Origin: CAXBGS01 sp963975425
GTDB taxonomy: Bacteria > Planctomycetota > Planctomycetia > Pirellulales > Pirellulaceae
Length of the DNA: 64,000 nucleotides
Assembly: GCA_963975425.1 (NCBI GenBank)
Contig: CAXBGS010000001.1
Coordinates: forward strand, 310,001-374,000
Direction of reading: 5' to 3'
Both the position numbers and the translations under genes were made by a program. The notes under the pieces were generated by a model. That model was given only the letters and a program-made list of their open reading frames with translations, searched no databases and was not told where the DNA came from. Below are positions 8,049 to 16,008 of the stretch, one piece after another; positions within the stretch are counted from its first letter, which is position 1; each line of letters begins with the position of its first letter.

Positions 8049-9071
8049 TCAATGGATAAAAACTTCGGGAGGAACATTTGTCGAGCGAACGACCTTGACC
8101 AACACTCCAGGTTGTAACCGCGATCTCAATCTAGCCGCACCGTGACGAGCACTGCTCGCGGACGTTGCAATCGCGAAACATGCCGAACCGCTACCGGTTA
8201 ATTGACACGCTTGAAGTCCTGACCGCCACATCGATTTGTAAATTTCATCGATAAGCGGAGCAATTTTCTTGGCCGGCTCGGCTAGTCGATTGTACAAATT
8301 TTGTCCGATTCTCAATGGATCTCCATCACGAAGTACCGAAAGAATTGCGGCGGAAGAAATCGGCGATTTCGGCACGCTGCATGCGGCGTAAACCGCTGCG
8401 GTCGATAGACTTCGGCAGGGATAGGCGACAACGAAGTACAACTGATTTGCCAAATCGATCACATCAATTTGTTCACCACGCCCGGTCGCCTGAGCCGCAA
8501 AACTTCGCCCAGTCCGCCTAAGTTCCGTGCCGGAATTTTGTCCACCCTTAGGGCCAATATGCGGTCCCAGAAAAAAAGGGACATCGCTGCCAATTGTTGA
8601 CGCGATTTTGCGGATTTCGTCCGATTCGCGGCTCAAACCACAGATTGCAGCGGCGCAGCGAAGTGCAGCGGCGGCGTCACTACTGGCGCCGCCCATCCCC
8701 GCACCGGCGGGAATTTGCTTTCGCAACTGACAACGAAATCCGCCGGGCACGTGGAATCGAGTTTGAAACTTTTCGATCGCCTGGTAGACCAAGTTCGACG
8801 CCGTGTCGGGGATACCCAGAATCGCTTCGACCGCGTCAGGATCACCGCTGATCCCCAGCCGATCTGCCAAGATTCGCTGCGACGGCAACCAGTCGACATC
8901 CAATTCGATTCCCGGCCGCTCGGTACGCTGCACCGAAAGTTCGTCACACCAATCGATCGGAACCATCACCGTGTCGATTTCGTGGAAGCCGTCCTCACGT
9001 CGCGACAACAGTTCGAGAAAAAGATTCAACTTTGCGGGAGGACGCGTTCGCGCGGTCCGCGCGTCAATCAT
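8049..9071 (-). CDS. ispE: 4-diphosphocytidyl-2-C-methyl-D-erythritol kinase
   Basis: Phosphorylates the 2-hydroxyl of CDP-methylerythritol in the MEP pathway of isoprenoid synthesis; a cytoplasmic GHMP kinase. The N-terminus PPAKLNLFLELLSRREDGFHEIDT is the typical IspE opening with the substrate Lys/Asn pair, and the GHMP glycine-rich ATP loop PAGAGMGGASSDAAAAL lies near residue 140. A third GHMP motif (LTGSGSACFAI) lies near the C-terminus. The ATG at 9071 gives the family's usual N-terminus; a GTG at 9101, which overlaps the lpxI stop, is a possible alternative start. About 340 residues, slightly longer than the E. coli enzyme because of an extra loop after the glycine-rich motif. It sits between lpxI and spoVG in one run. 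Confidence 0.93.
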   Translation of the reverse strand: MIDARTARTRPPAKLNLFLELLSRREDGFHEIDTVMVPIDWCDELSVQRTERPGIELDVDWLPSQRILADRLGISGDPDAVEAILGIPDTASNLVYQAIEKFQTRFHVPGGFRCQLRKQIPAGAGMGGASSDAAAALRCAAAICGLSRESDEIRKIASTIGSDVPFFLGPHIGPKGGQNSGTELRRTGRSFAAQATGRGEQIDVIDLANQLYFVVAYPCRSLSTAAVYAACSVPKSPISSAAILSVLRDGDPLRIGQNLYNRLAEPAKKIAPLIDEIYKSMWRSGLQACQLTGSGSACFAIATSASSARHGAARLRSRLQPGVLVKVVRSTNVPPEVFIH

Positions 9072-9090
9072 TGCCAGATCAACCACGTCG

Positions 9091-10044
9091 CTATGCCGCA
9101 CTTCGACCAGCGTTCAGCTCGCTGTCGCGCAGCGCGACAATTGTGATGCCGGCGTCTCGAGCCGATTGAAGCGTCGTTTCGCGATCCACCAAAATGGTCT
9201 TATCCGCTTCGATCGCAATCGCTTTACCACCGGCCTCGCGGACACGCTGGACCGTTTGCGGTCCAATCGTGGGCACGTCAAAGCGCATGTCCTGTTGCGG
9301 CTTGCTGACTTTCACTAGCGTCCAACCGCCTCGACGACATAATTGTCCGCTGCGCTCGATACACGCATCGGTGCCCTCGATCGCCTCGACGGCGATCACG
9401 GTGCCATCCTTGATCGTGATCGTTTGCCCGATATCCAGGCCGCCCATTCGTTTGGCGACTTCCCAGCCGGTCTGGATGTCGGCCTGCAGTTTCGCATCGG
9501 GCCGACGGCCTACTAATATTCCATCTTTCACAAGCAGCTCCGGTGCAAAGTCGGTCGCGGGGCAAATCTCTAAGTCATGTTTTGCGTACGTATTGGTGAC
9601 CGCATACAACAAGCTGTCATCACGGGCATCGCGATTGCGACCCATCAAGTGTGGTCCGAACGTTTTTAGTGCGCATAGGTCGGGCAGATGACGCAACCAA
9701 ATCGAACCTTGAAACAACAAGTCGGCTTTGAACAACTTACCGGCCATCGTGACTTGCTTGGCGCCGGCACGGCGAAAATACCGAATATGCCCACCCAACC
9801 GGCCAACGCCAGACCATTTCACGTGGTCACAAATCGATTCCAGTTCTTTGCTGGCGTGTCCCGTGATCGCGATACAGCAGACACGCCGGCCGTCTTTGAC
9901 CAATGCCTGAGCGACTTCTACGGGAAATCGCCCCCAGCCGGCAACTAACCCGACGGGTGTCTCATTTGATTGATCACGATCGATTGAAGTCGTATCCATG
10001 AATGTTTTCAACCGCATGGGTCGGTATCCGCCTTTGACGTTCAT
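9091..10044 (-). CDS. lpxI: UDP-2,3-diacylglucosamine pyrophosphatase LpxI
   Basis: Hydrolyses UDP-2,3-diacylglucosamine to lipid X, the fourth step of lipid A synthesis; it replaces LpxH in many bacteria. The N-terminal domain begins GLVAGWGRFPVEVAQALVKDG, and the C-terminal domain carries the family signature GQTITIKDGTVIAVEAIEGTD and RGGWTLVKVSKPQQDMRFDVPTIG. The aspartate in VEAIEGTD and that in RFDVPTIG fit conserved positions of the LpxI family. The start at 10044 is chosen because its ATG overlaps the lpxD stop by four bases (ATGA); an internal ATG at 9999 is possible and would remove a 15-residue extension that is not usual. Product follows lpxD and precedes ispE. Confidence 0.92.
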   Translation of the reverse strand: MNVKGGYRPMRLKTFMDTTSIDRDQSNETPVGLVAGWGRFPVEVAQALVKDGRRVCCIAITGHASKELESICDHVKWSGVGRLGGHIRYFRRAGAKQVTMAGKLFKADLLFQGSIWLRHLPDLCALKTFGPHLMGRNRDARDDSLLYAVTNTYAKHDLEICPATDFAPELLVKDGILVGRRPDAKLQADIQTGWEVAKRMGGLDIGQTITIKDGTVIAVEAIEGTDACIERSGQLCRRGGWTLVKVSKPQQDMRFDVPTIGPQTVQRVREAGGKAIAIEADKTILVDRETTLQSARDAGITIVALRDSELNAGRSAA

Positions 10045-11123
10045 GCCGCGCGTGGCTTGGTGGCGGTTGACGATTCGGATGAACCATCGTTGTCCAACGT
10101 GGTTTCGATTCGCCCGACCGTACGCTGCAACGATTTCAGGGCACGACGTATTTCGGGTAGCTTCCGTTCGCTCGCCAGTACTTGCATTCGTTCTTTGATG
10201 GGAATCGCGGGAGAACCAAAGTAGACTTCGCCACCGGGTAAGTCATCCATCACTCCCGATTGTGCCGCAACGATGCTGCCATCGCCAAGTGTGACATGGT
10301 CTTTCAGACCGACTTGGCCGGCCAAGACGACGTGATCGCCGGTCCGGCAACTGCCCGCGATGCCGACTTGGCTGCACAACAAGTTGTGTTTTCCGATTTG
10401 ACAGTTGTGCGCAATTTGGACTTGGTTGTCGATCTTTGTGCCTTCACCAATCCGGGTCGCCCCATACGTACCACGATCAATCGCAACCATCGCCCCGATT
10501 TCAACATCGGACTGAATCTCAACATAACCCAGTTGGGCCGACGGGACGTGACGTCCGTTTACTTGGCGATAGCCGAATCCGTTGGCACCGACGACACAGT
10601 TGCTGTGCAAGACGACGCGATCGCCCAACACGGTGTACTCGTACAAAGAAACTCCGGCATGCAAGATACAGTCTTGGCCGATTTGAGATTGATGCATGAT
10701 GACGACGCCGGGCATGACGCGGGTACGCGCACCAATCACGACACCGGGGCCAATCGTGGCCGATGGATGAACATTCGCGGTCGGATCAATCTGGGCCGTC
10801 GGATCGACGCCTTGAACCATCGGTGTGTCGGCGATGGGTGGGCGATACTGAGAAACAATCTTGGTAAACGCCGCATGAGGATCGTCGACCACGATCTGAA
10901 CCAATTCGCGATCAGCGAGTTCTCGGTGAGTCAGTTCCGTCTTGGTAACGACCGCCACGGCAAGCGAACCGACCAGCGACGCGGCCTGACGGGGATCATC
11001 AAGCATGGTGACGTCGCCCGCGGTGGCTTGGCCCAACGGATTTGCGCCAGAGCAAACCACGCTGCTGTCACCCAGCAATCTGCCGGACACGAGCGCGGCC
11101 AATTGCTCCACTGAAATCGTCAT
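10041..11123 (-). CDS. lpxD: UDP-3-O-(3-hydroxyacyl)glucosamine N-acyltransferase
   Basis: Transfers a 3-hydroxyacyl chain from acyl carrier protein to the 2-amino group of UDP-3-O-acylglucosamine, the third step of lipid A synthesis. The 360-residue protein has an N-terminal uridine-binding domain (about 1-100) and a left-handed beta-helix of hexapeptide repeats (about 105-310). The segment IAHNCQIGKHNLLCSQVGIAG contains the catalytic histidine and follows GTYGATRIGEGTKIDN, both typical of LpxD. The C-terminal helix (about 315-345) is followed by a Ser/Thr-rich tail. A ribosome binding site GAAAGGA lies five bases before the ATG. It is the first gene of the lpxD-lpxI-ispE-spoVG run. Confidence 0.95.
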   Translation of the reverse strand: MTISVEQLAALVSGRLLGDSSVVCSGANPLGQATAGDVTMLDDPRQAASLVGSLAVAVVTKTELTHRELADRELVQIVVDDPHAAFTKIVSQYRPPIADTPMVQGVDPTAQIDPTANVHPSATIGPGVVIGARTRVMPGVVIMHQSQIGQDCILHAGVSLYEYTVLGDRVVLHSNCVVGANGFGYRQVNGRHVPSAQLGYVEIQSDVEIGAMVAIDRGTYGATRIGEGTKIDNQVQIAHNCQIGKHNLLCSQVGIAGSCRTGDHVVLAGQVGLKDHVTLGDGSIVAAQSGVMDDLPGGEVYFGSPAIPIKERMQVLASERKLPEIRRALKSLQRTVGRIETTLDNDGSSESSTATKPRAA

Positions 11124-11128
11124 CAGAA

Positions 11129-11135
11129 TCCTTTC
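11129..11135 (-). promoter_or_regulatory. Ribosome binding site of lpxD
   Basis: GAAAGGA on the minus strand, five bases before the ATG at 11123. Confidence 0.6.
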
Positions 11136-11601
11136 GTCGTCTCAAGGCCCCGGCGCAATGCATTCAGACATCGCACGATCAGGTACCGCACATTTGAACA
11201 CCGAAGTCTCCTACGTCGATGCAACAAAACGCCATCTCTGTCGATTCCAGATGATGGCATCTGCGGTCACGTTTTCTATACAGACCAATGCTGTATCACG
11301 ACAAGACAAATGTCGCGATCAAAATGACTTCATTCCGTCAATCTGATGACGACTGGTGAATTTGAGGCGATTTTGCACATCTTGATAAGTCATGACGAGC
11401 AAGTCACTTACGACGCAAATCATCTGAATGTCAAATTCCGGCATGCGGGATGCCTCGTAACAGAATGCCGTCGGATTCGATCCGATCGACTCGTGCCCAG
11501 AAACAATGCGGGTTGCAACCATGATATTGGTCGCGACCACTCGCGTTTTTCGGCTTGGTGCGAGAGACTGACCCAACGCGAGCCCCATGGAGCACGGGAC
11601 T
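11136..11601. other. Intergenic region between lpxD and a secreted-protein gene
   Basis: About 470 bases, divergent: lpxD is read leftward, the next gene rightward. Promoters for both must lie here. I find no convincing coding region (short frames have unlikely composition) and no RNA gene. Confidence 0.5.
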
Positions 11602-12417
11602 ATGAAAAACGCCATCATTGCAATCATCGCCGTCACGATTCTGTCCGCCACCGGTCGCGACGCGCAGGCGTCACACCGAGTGGTTTTGTATCAAGCCGCA
11701 AACGCCTACCGCGATGCGGTTCGCGAGTTCGAGCGCCAAGTGCTGCGACTGCACTATATGGAACGCGAAGACGAACGACTGGTTGACGACTTGGAAGACC
11801 ACACCAGCGTATTGCGGTCGGCGTCACGTCATCCTGAGAACTCAAGTCGGTTCGCGGACGCATGGGTCAAGACCCAGTTGTTACAGTCGCATGTCGAAGC
11901 GGTCATTTTCGGCCGCGCTTGTTACCCGCGCAATCCGGTGCTGGAACGAGCCTGGCATGCCGTCATCGACCAGTATTTGATCATGGCAGAACAAATCGAA
12001 TGCATGCACCTGCACCCCCGCAACACTCATCGTGGAAGCATCTATTACCAGACGCCGCCGATCGTTCCATCGGTTTATCCGAGAGGTACGTCGGTGTTCA
12101 CGATCCCGCGTCCTGCATCGGCGCACCGCCACAGCGTCCATGAGAAACCTGGGTCGCACCGGTTCGCAGCTAGCGAACGTGAAATGTCGACCTCACACCG
12201 CAAGCGCTCCGCCGTGGGCACCTCCAGTCGCATTAGCGTCGGGTCGTCGCTGACCGGTACGATCGGTATCCCGGGTCTGCCGACCCGCAGTGTTGTCGCA
12301 CCCTCGCGCAGTTTTAGCCTGCCCAGCTCATCACTTGGCGCATCTTTTCTGGGCGGCACTTCGATCAATCGATCGCGAATGCTGATCGGTGCGAACCTGT
12401 CCCGCATGACACGTTGA
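11602..12417 (+). CDS. Secreted protein, function unknown
   Basis: A 271-residue protein. The ATG at 11602 gives a Sec signal peptide MKNAIIAIIAVTILSATGRDAQAS with cleavage expected near ASA-like DAQA|SH. Residues 25-130 are helical and charged (YRDAVREFERQVLRLHYMEREDERLVDDLEDH and a stretch LERAWHAVIDQYLIMAEQI); residues 135-271 are Ser/Arg/Pro-rich and low complexity, probably disordered. Proteins of this type, a helical domain on VLYQAANAYRDAVREFERQV, occur in planctomycetes with no known role. No neighbour suggests a function. Confidence 0.7.
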   Translation: MKNAIIAIIAVTILSATGRDAQASHRVVLYQAANAYRDAVREFERQVLRLHYMEREDERLVDDLEDHTSVLRSASRHPENSSRFADAWVKTQLLQSHVEAVIFGRACYPRNPVLERAWHAVIDQYLIMAEQIECMHLHPRNTHRGSIYYQTPPIVPSVYPRGTSVFTIPRPASAHRHSVHEKPGSHRFAASEREMSTSHRKRSAVGTSSRISVGSSLTGTIGIPGLPTRSVVAPSRSFSLPSSSLGASFLGGTSINRSRMLIGANLSRMTR

Positions 12418-12474
12418 GACGGCGGCCGGTGCGTCGAGCCGGATCGCAGTCTTGCGGATCGCACTGCGACAGGG

Positions 12475-14223
12475 TCAGTATGTTGAGACGCTGTGGATCG
12501 GCCACCCCAGCGCCCACTGCAACCGAAACTGCGCCTCGTTGTGTCTGGCCACGGCACGAGCGTAGGACAGTTGCGCGTTTTCCAGAGCTTGAATCGACTG
12601 CAGCACCTCCAGCGGTAAACCCTCGCCATCTTTAATCCGGCTGACGTTTCGCTGATAAGAATCGGTCGCCGCGTCGATTGCCGTTTGCAGGATCGTGACT
12701 TGTTGCCCGCGATGAATGATCTGAGTCTGCCCATCTGCGACTTCTCGGGCGACACGATCCATTTGTTGCAGTTGGCGATACTTGGCTTGGTGCGAGGCGG
12801 CCGCCGCACGTGATCGGGCGGCGCGTTCACCGAATCCTAAGTTGCGCACTTCCCAGACCGCCATCAAATCCAAGTCGGTTCGCGAATCGACATTGTTGAC
12901 GGTGCTGCCCAGCCCTCCGCCGAAACCGGTCTGGCTGACGCCCATCAGCACGCTGGGTAAAAATGGTGCGTACTTTTGTCGTTTGTACTCTTCGACCGTG
13001 GCGGCTACGAAGCATTGCAACTGCTTTAGTTCTGGCCGATGCGCAAGTCCCACCGAGATCAATTCGCCTCGACCGATCGATGCGTCGACGATATAGATCG
13101 GTGTCAGTTGAATGTCGGCTGGCTGGACTTCGGCAACACAATCCAGGCTGAGCGCCTCGATCAATCGATTCTGCGCGGTGGCTTGCTGCTCGGTCGCTTC
13201 GAGCAGTCGGCTGCGGATCAGATTCAATTCCGTCTTCATACGGTCGGCGTCCGCTTGCAGCCCTTCACCCGCCTCGGCATAACTGGCCGTTAGTTCCGCT
13301 AGCTCATTGGTTCGTTCGCGAGATTGCTGGATGACTTGAATTTCCTGATACGCCAGCAGCAAACTGTTGTAGGCGATGGCAACGTCCTGCAACTGAGTTT
13401 GAAAAGCGGCTGTCTGCGCATGCTGCCGCGCCCACACGGTTCGCTGAGCAACTCGCGGACGAAAGATCGCATCGCTTAACTTGAATTCCGCAACGACACC
13501 GGGGCGCGGGGTCGTGCCGGCACCGACGGCACCCGCACCCAATCCGGCTTGCAGGGAACTGCGGTCGACGTCGTTGATGGCTCCGCCGCTGGCTTGCAAG
13601 TTTCCGTCATGACGATGATAGGTAACGCCGGCACGAATCGTCGGCAACCACATCGCCTTGGCTTGTGTCAACTCGGCATAGGCCTCGCGGACACGCGCTT
13701 GTGCAAATCCGACGACCGGGTGCCGGCCGCCGACCATGGCCAATGCCGTCTCATAATCGATCAACATCGGTTGCCCCTGACCGATCGAGGTGGGCTGCGG
13801 CAGAGTCGTCTGGGTGTCCGGTGGCGCCGGTATCTGGAACCTGTCGGAACTCACACCATCGAGGGCCAATTCATCCGCAACAAGTCCATCAGAGACCAAA
13901 TCATTCGACGGTGGCGGAAGAATCTCTGCTGCCGACGCATCAACGGTCGGATGCGGCAGTTCTGGTTCCGTTGCCGGCGTTGGCGTCGCGACCGCACCGC
14001 TTTCGAGCATCCCCGCATCGGAAAGACCAAGACCATCGGGATTGTGATAACCGATCAATCGGGCGGATGGTTTTGCCGGCGGAAGCATCGGTAAATGTTC
14101 GTGTCCGGTCAATTCATTCGCATTGCAAACACCGGCCGATACGAATGCTCCTCCCAACAGTGCCGCAATCATTGACGACTTGCGTCGTCGTGTCCGTCGC
14201 GCTGCTGCAGTTGACCGGTTCAT
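12475..14223 (-). CDS. TolC-family outer membrane efflux protein
   Basis: Outer membrane channel of a tripartite efflux system. The ATG at 14223 gives a signal peptide with an unusually arginine-rich n-region (MNRSTAAARRTRRRKSS) before the hydrophobic core, cleaved about at residue 36. Residues 37-150 are a Pro/Asp/Thr-rich linker, not part of the standard TolC fold. From about 160 the OEP domain begins (LIDYETALAMVGGRHPVVGFAQARVREAYAE) with two long helical hairpins; the second repeat ends with LPLEVLQSIQALENAQLSYARAVARHNEAQF. It is divergent from the adaptor gene at 14596, which together with the permease at 16009 completes the pump. Confidence 0.9.
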   Translation of the reverse strand: MNRSTAAARRTRRRKSSMIAALLGGAFVSAGVCNANELTGHEHLPMLPPAKPSARLIGYHNPDGLGLSDAGMLESGAVATPTPATEPELPHPTVDASAAEILPPPSNDLVSDGLVADELALDGVSSDRFQIPAPPDTQTTLPQPTSIGQGQPMLIDYETALAMVGGRHPVVGFAQARVREAYAELTQAKAMWLPTIRAGVTYHRHDGNLQASGGAINDVDRSSLQAGLGAGAVGAGTTPRPGVVAEFKLSDAIFRPRVAQRTVWARQHAQTAAFQTQLQDVAIAYNSLLLAYQEIQVIQQSRERTNELAELTASYAEAGEGLQADADRMKTELNLIRSRLLEATEQQATAQNRLIEALSLDCVAEVQPADIQLTPIYIVDASIGRGELISVGLAHRPELKQLQCFVAATVEEYKRQKYAPFLPSVLMGVSQTGFGGGLGSTVNNVDSRTDLDLMAVWEVRNLGFGERAARSRAAAASHQAKYRQLQQMDRVAREVADGQTQIIHRGQQVTILQTAIDAATDSYQRNVSRIKDGEGLPLEVLQSIQALENAQLSYARAVARHNEAQFRLQWALGWPIHSVSTY

Positions 14224-14595
14224 CAATTCCCTCGCTCATCCTCTCGCCCCGCTTGGGGGCGAAAACGTTCCATGGATCAATAGGCGTCCGGCCAAGAATT
14301 CACTTGCGGACATTGTCTGGATTCGGCGATCGGTGGAACATTAGAAAACGAAATCCGGAACACTGCGGCGTCGCGAGCCATAACGCGGTACAAATCGAAG
14401 CTTATCCGGACGTACGATGATTGTTCGGGCGGTAACGATTAGCCGGATCGATGAGCCACCGTCTCAAAATCTGCCCCACATGACCGGCGCATCAGGGATT
14501 TTCGTAGCTATACTCGCAAGTTTCAGCCCGCCCACACGTCGTCGACGGTGATTATTCCACTCGCCCCGATTTCACATACTTTGCCGGATTGGCAC
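14224..14595. other. Divergent intergenic region of the RND efflux locus
   Basis: About 370 bases separating the TolC-like gene (leftward) from the adaptor gene (rightward). It should hold promoters for both. I see no regulator gene next to the pump and no clear operator palindrome. Confidence 0.5.
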
Positions 14596-15918
14596 ATGAA
14601 AACGAAGCCATACTTTCGTGACTGTTACTTCTTTCTTGGTCTCGCGTCCCTGACGTTCATCGCGGGATGTTCGTCCCAACCGATCGCAGATCCGTCCGAC
14701 GATTCCGAGAAACTGGTCGCCGTCCGAACGGTTTCGGTCCAGCAACTCGATAACACCCGCAGCACCGTCGCGCCGGCCAGCGTCCTGCCGTACTTCGAGT
14801 CCGAATTGCGTCCCAAGGTCGCCGGTTATGTCGCCACATTAAAAGCGGATATCGGCGACGTCGTTTCCCGCGGTGACATCCTGGCGATCATCGACGTGCC
14901 AGAACTGGATAAAAAGGTTCAAACGATTCAGGCGAGACTGGCGCGGCTTGACGCAGAAGCCAAACGTGCCGAAGCGGGTGTCAACTTGGCCGACGCCGGA
15001 ATCAAAGCCGCCGAGGCTAAAGTCGAACAAGCCAAGAGCGAAGTCGATCGCGTCCAAGCCGATGTCGCGGCGTCGGAATCCGAATTCAATCGCACATCAG
15101 ACCTGGTCAATCGCCAGTCGGTTCAGCCCAAGTTGCTTGACGAAGCCCGCGCCCGTCGCGACTCGGACTTGGCCCGTAAAGCCGCCGTCACTTCGGCAAT
15201 CCAAGCCTCCAAAGCCGACGTCGACGTGGCACGCGCAAAGAAAACGTCCGCCGAAGCTGACTTGGATGCCGCCAAGGCTGACAGATTGATTGCTGAGAGA
15301 GAGCTGGAAGAATTGCGAGTCATGATTGACTACGCAACGCTGAAAGCGCCATTTGACGGTGTCATCACGACGCGCCGGATCAATCCGGGCGACCTGATCG
15401 GCGAATCGCAATCGGCTGGGCGTCCGCTGATGACCATCAGCCAGATCAACAAGCTTCGCGTGCACATTCCCGTACCTGAACGTGATGCCGCCAGCGTCAG
15501 CGTGGGCGACGAAGTCGAGCTGAATTTCCCGTCATTCCCGGACGAAGTCGTCACGGCCAACGTCACTCGCATCTCACATGTCTTGGACCCGGGTACGCGT
15601 ACGATGCTAGTCGAAGCGGAACTGGACAACCAAGGCGGAAAATTCATGGCGGGCATGTTTGGTCAGGCAACCATTCGATTCGCCGCCGACACCGTCGCGG
15701 GCGTCTTGCCGGCCCGCGCCGTCCGGTTCGATGCGGACGGAAATGCATTCGTCTATGTCATCGACAACGACGACGTCGTGACGGTTTCTGAGATCAAGAT
15801 CGGTGCCGACGATGGACGACAGATCGAAATCACCGCGGGTCTCCGCCACGACCAGCGCGTCATCGACGCTCATCTGAAACGATTCGTCGACGGACAAAAA
15901 GTAAGTGTCCTGAACTAG
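14596..15918 (+). CDS. RND efflux periplasmic adaptor (membrane fusion protein), lipoprotein
   Basis: Links an inner membrane RND pump to an outer membrane channel. The ATG at 14596 (MKTKPYF) gives a lipoprotein signal peptide with the lipobox IAGC, so the mature protein is anchored by a lipidated Cys near residue 26. The order is HlyD-like: a biotinyl-lipoyl half domain (LRPKVAGYVATLKADIGDVVSRGDILAIIDVPE), a long Ala/Glu/Lys helical hairpin of about 170 residues, the second lipoyl half (YATLKAPFDGVITTRRINPGDLI), a beta-barrel domain (LRVHIPVPERDAASVSVGDEV) and a membrane-proximal domain. The permease gene starts 90 bases downstream. Confidence 0.92.
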   Translation: MKTKPYFRDCYFFLGLASLTFIAGCSSQPIADPSDDSEKLVAVRTVSVQQLDNTRSTVAPASVLPYFESELRPKVAGYVATLKADIGDVVSRGDILAIIDVPELDKKVQTIQARLARLDAEAKRAEAGVNLADAGIKAAEAKVEQAKSEVDRVQADVAASESEFNRTSDLVNRQSVQPKLLDEARARRDSDLARKAAVTSAIQASKADVDVARAKKTSAEADLDAAKADRLIAERELEELRVMIDYATLKAPFDGVITTRRINPGDLIGESQSAGRPLMTISQINKLRVHIPVPERDAASVSVGDEVELNFPSFPDEVVTANVTRISHVLDPGTRTMLVEAELDNQGGKFMAGMFGQATIRFAADTVAGVLPARAVRFDADGNAFVYVIDNDDVVTVSEIKIGADDGRQIEITAGLRHDQRVIDAHLKRFVDGQKVSVLN

Positions 15919-16008
15919 CCAACGGATGATTCCTCGGGAACGGATCCGGCAATTTTGACTCGCCCGGCACGTCACGCCTGGGCAACCACTGCATCCTGCT
16001 GAGACAAC

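Noticed and set aside
11319..11786. Overlapping frames on both strands before the secreted-protein gene
   Set aside because: They overlap the well-supported signal-peptide gene at 11602 in other frames, have unlikely composition and no family resemblance.
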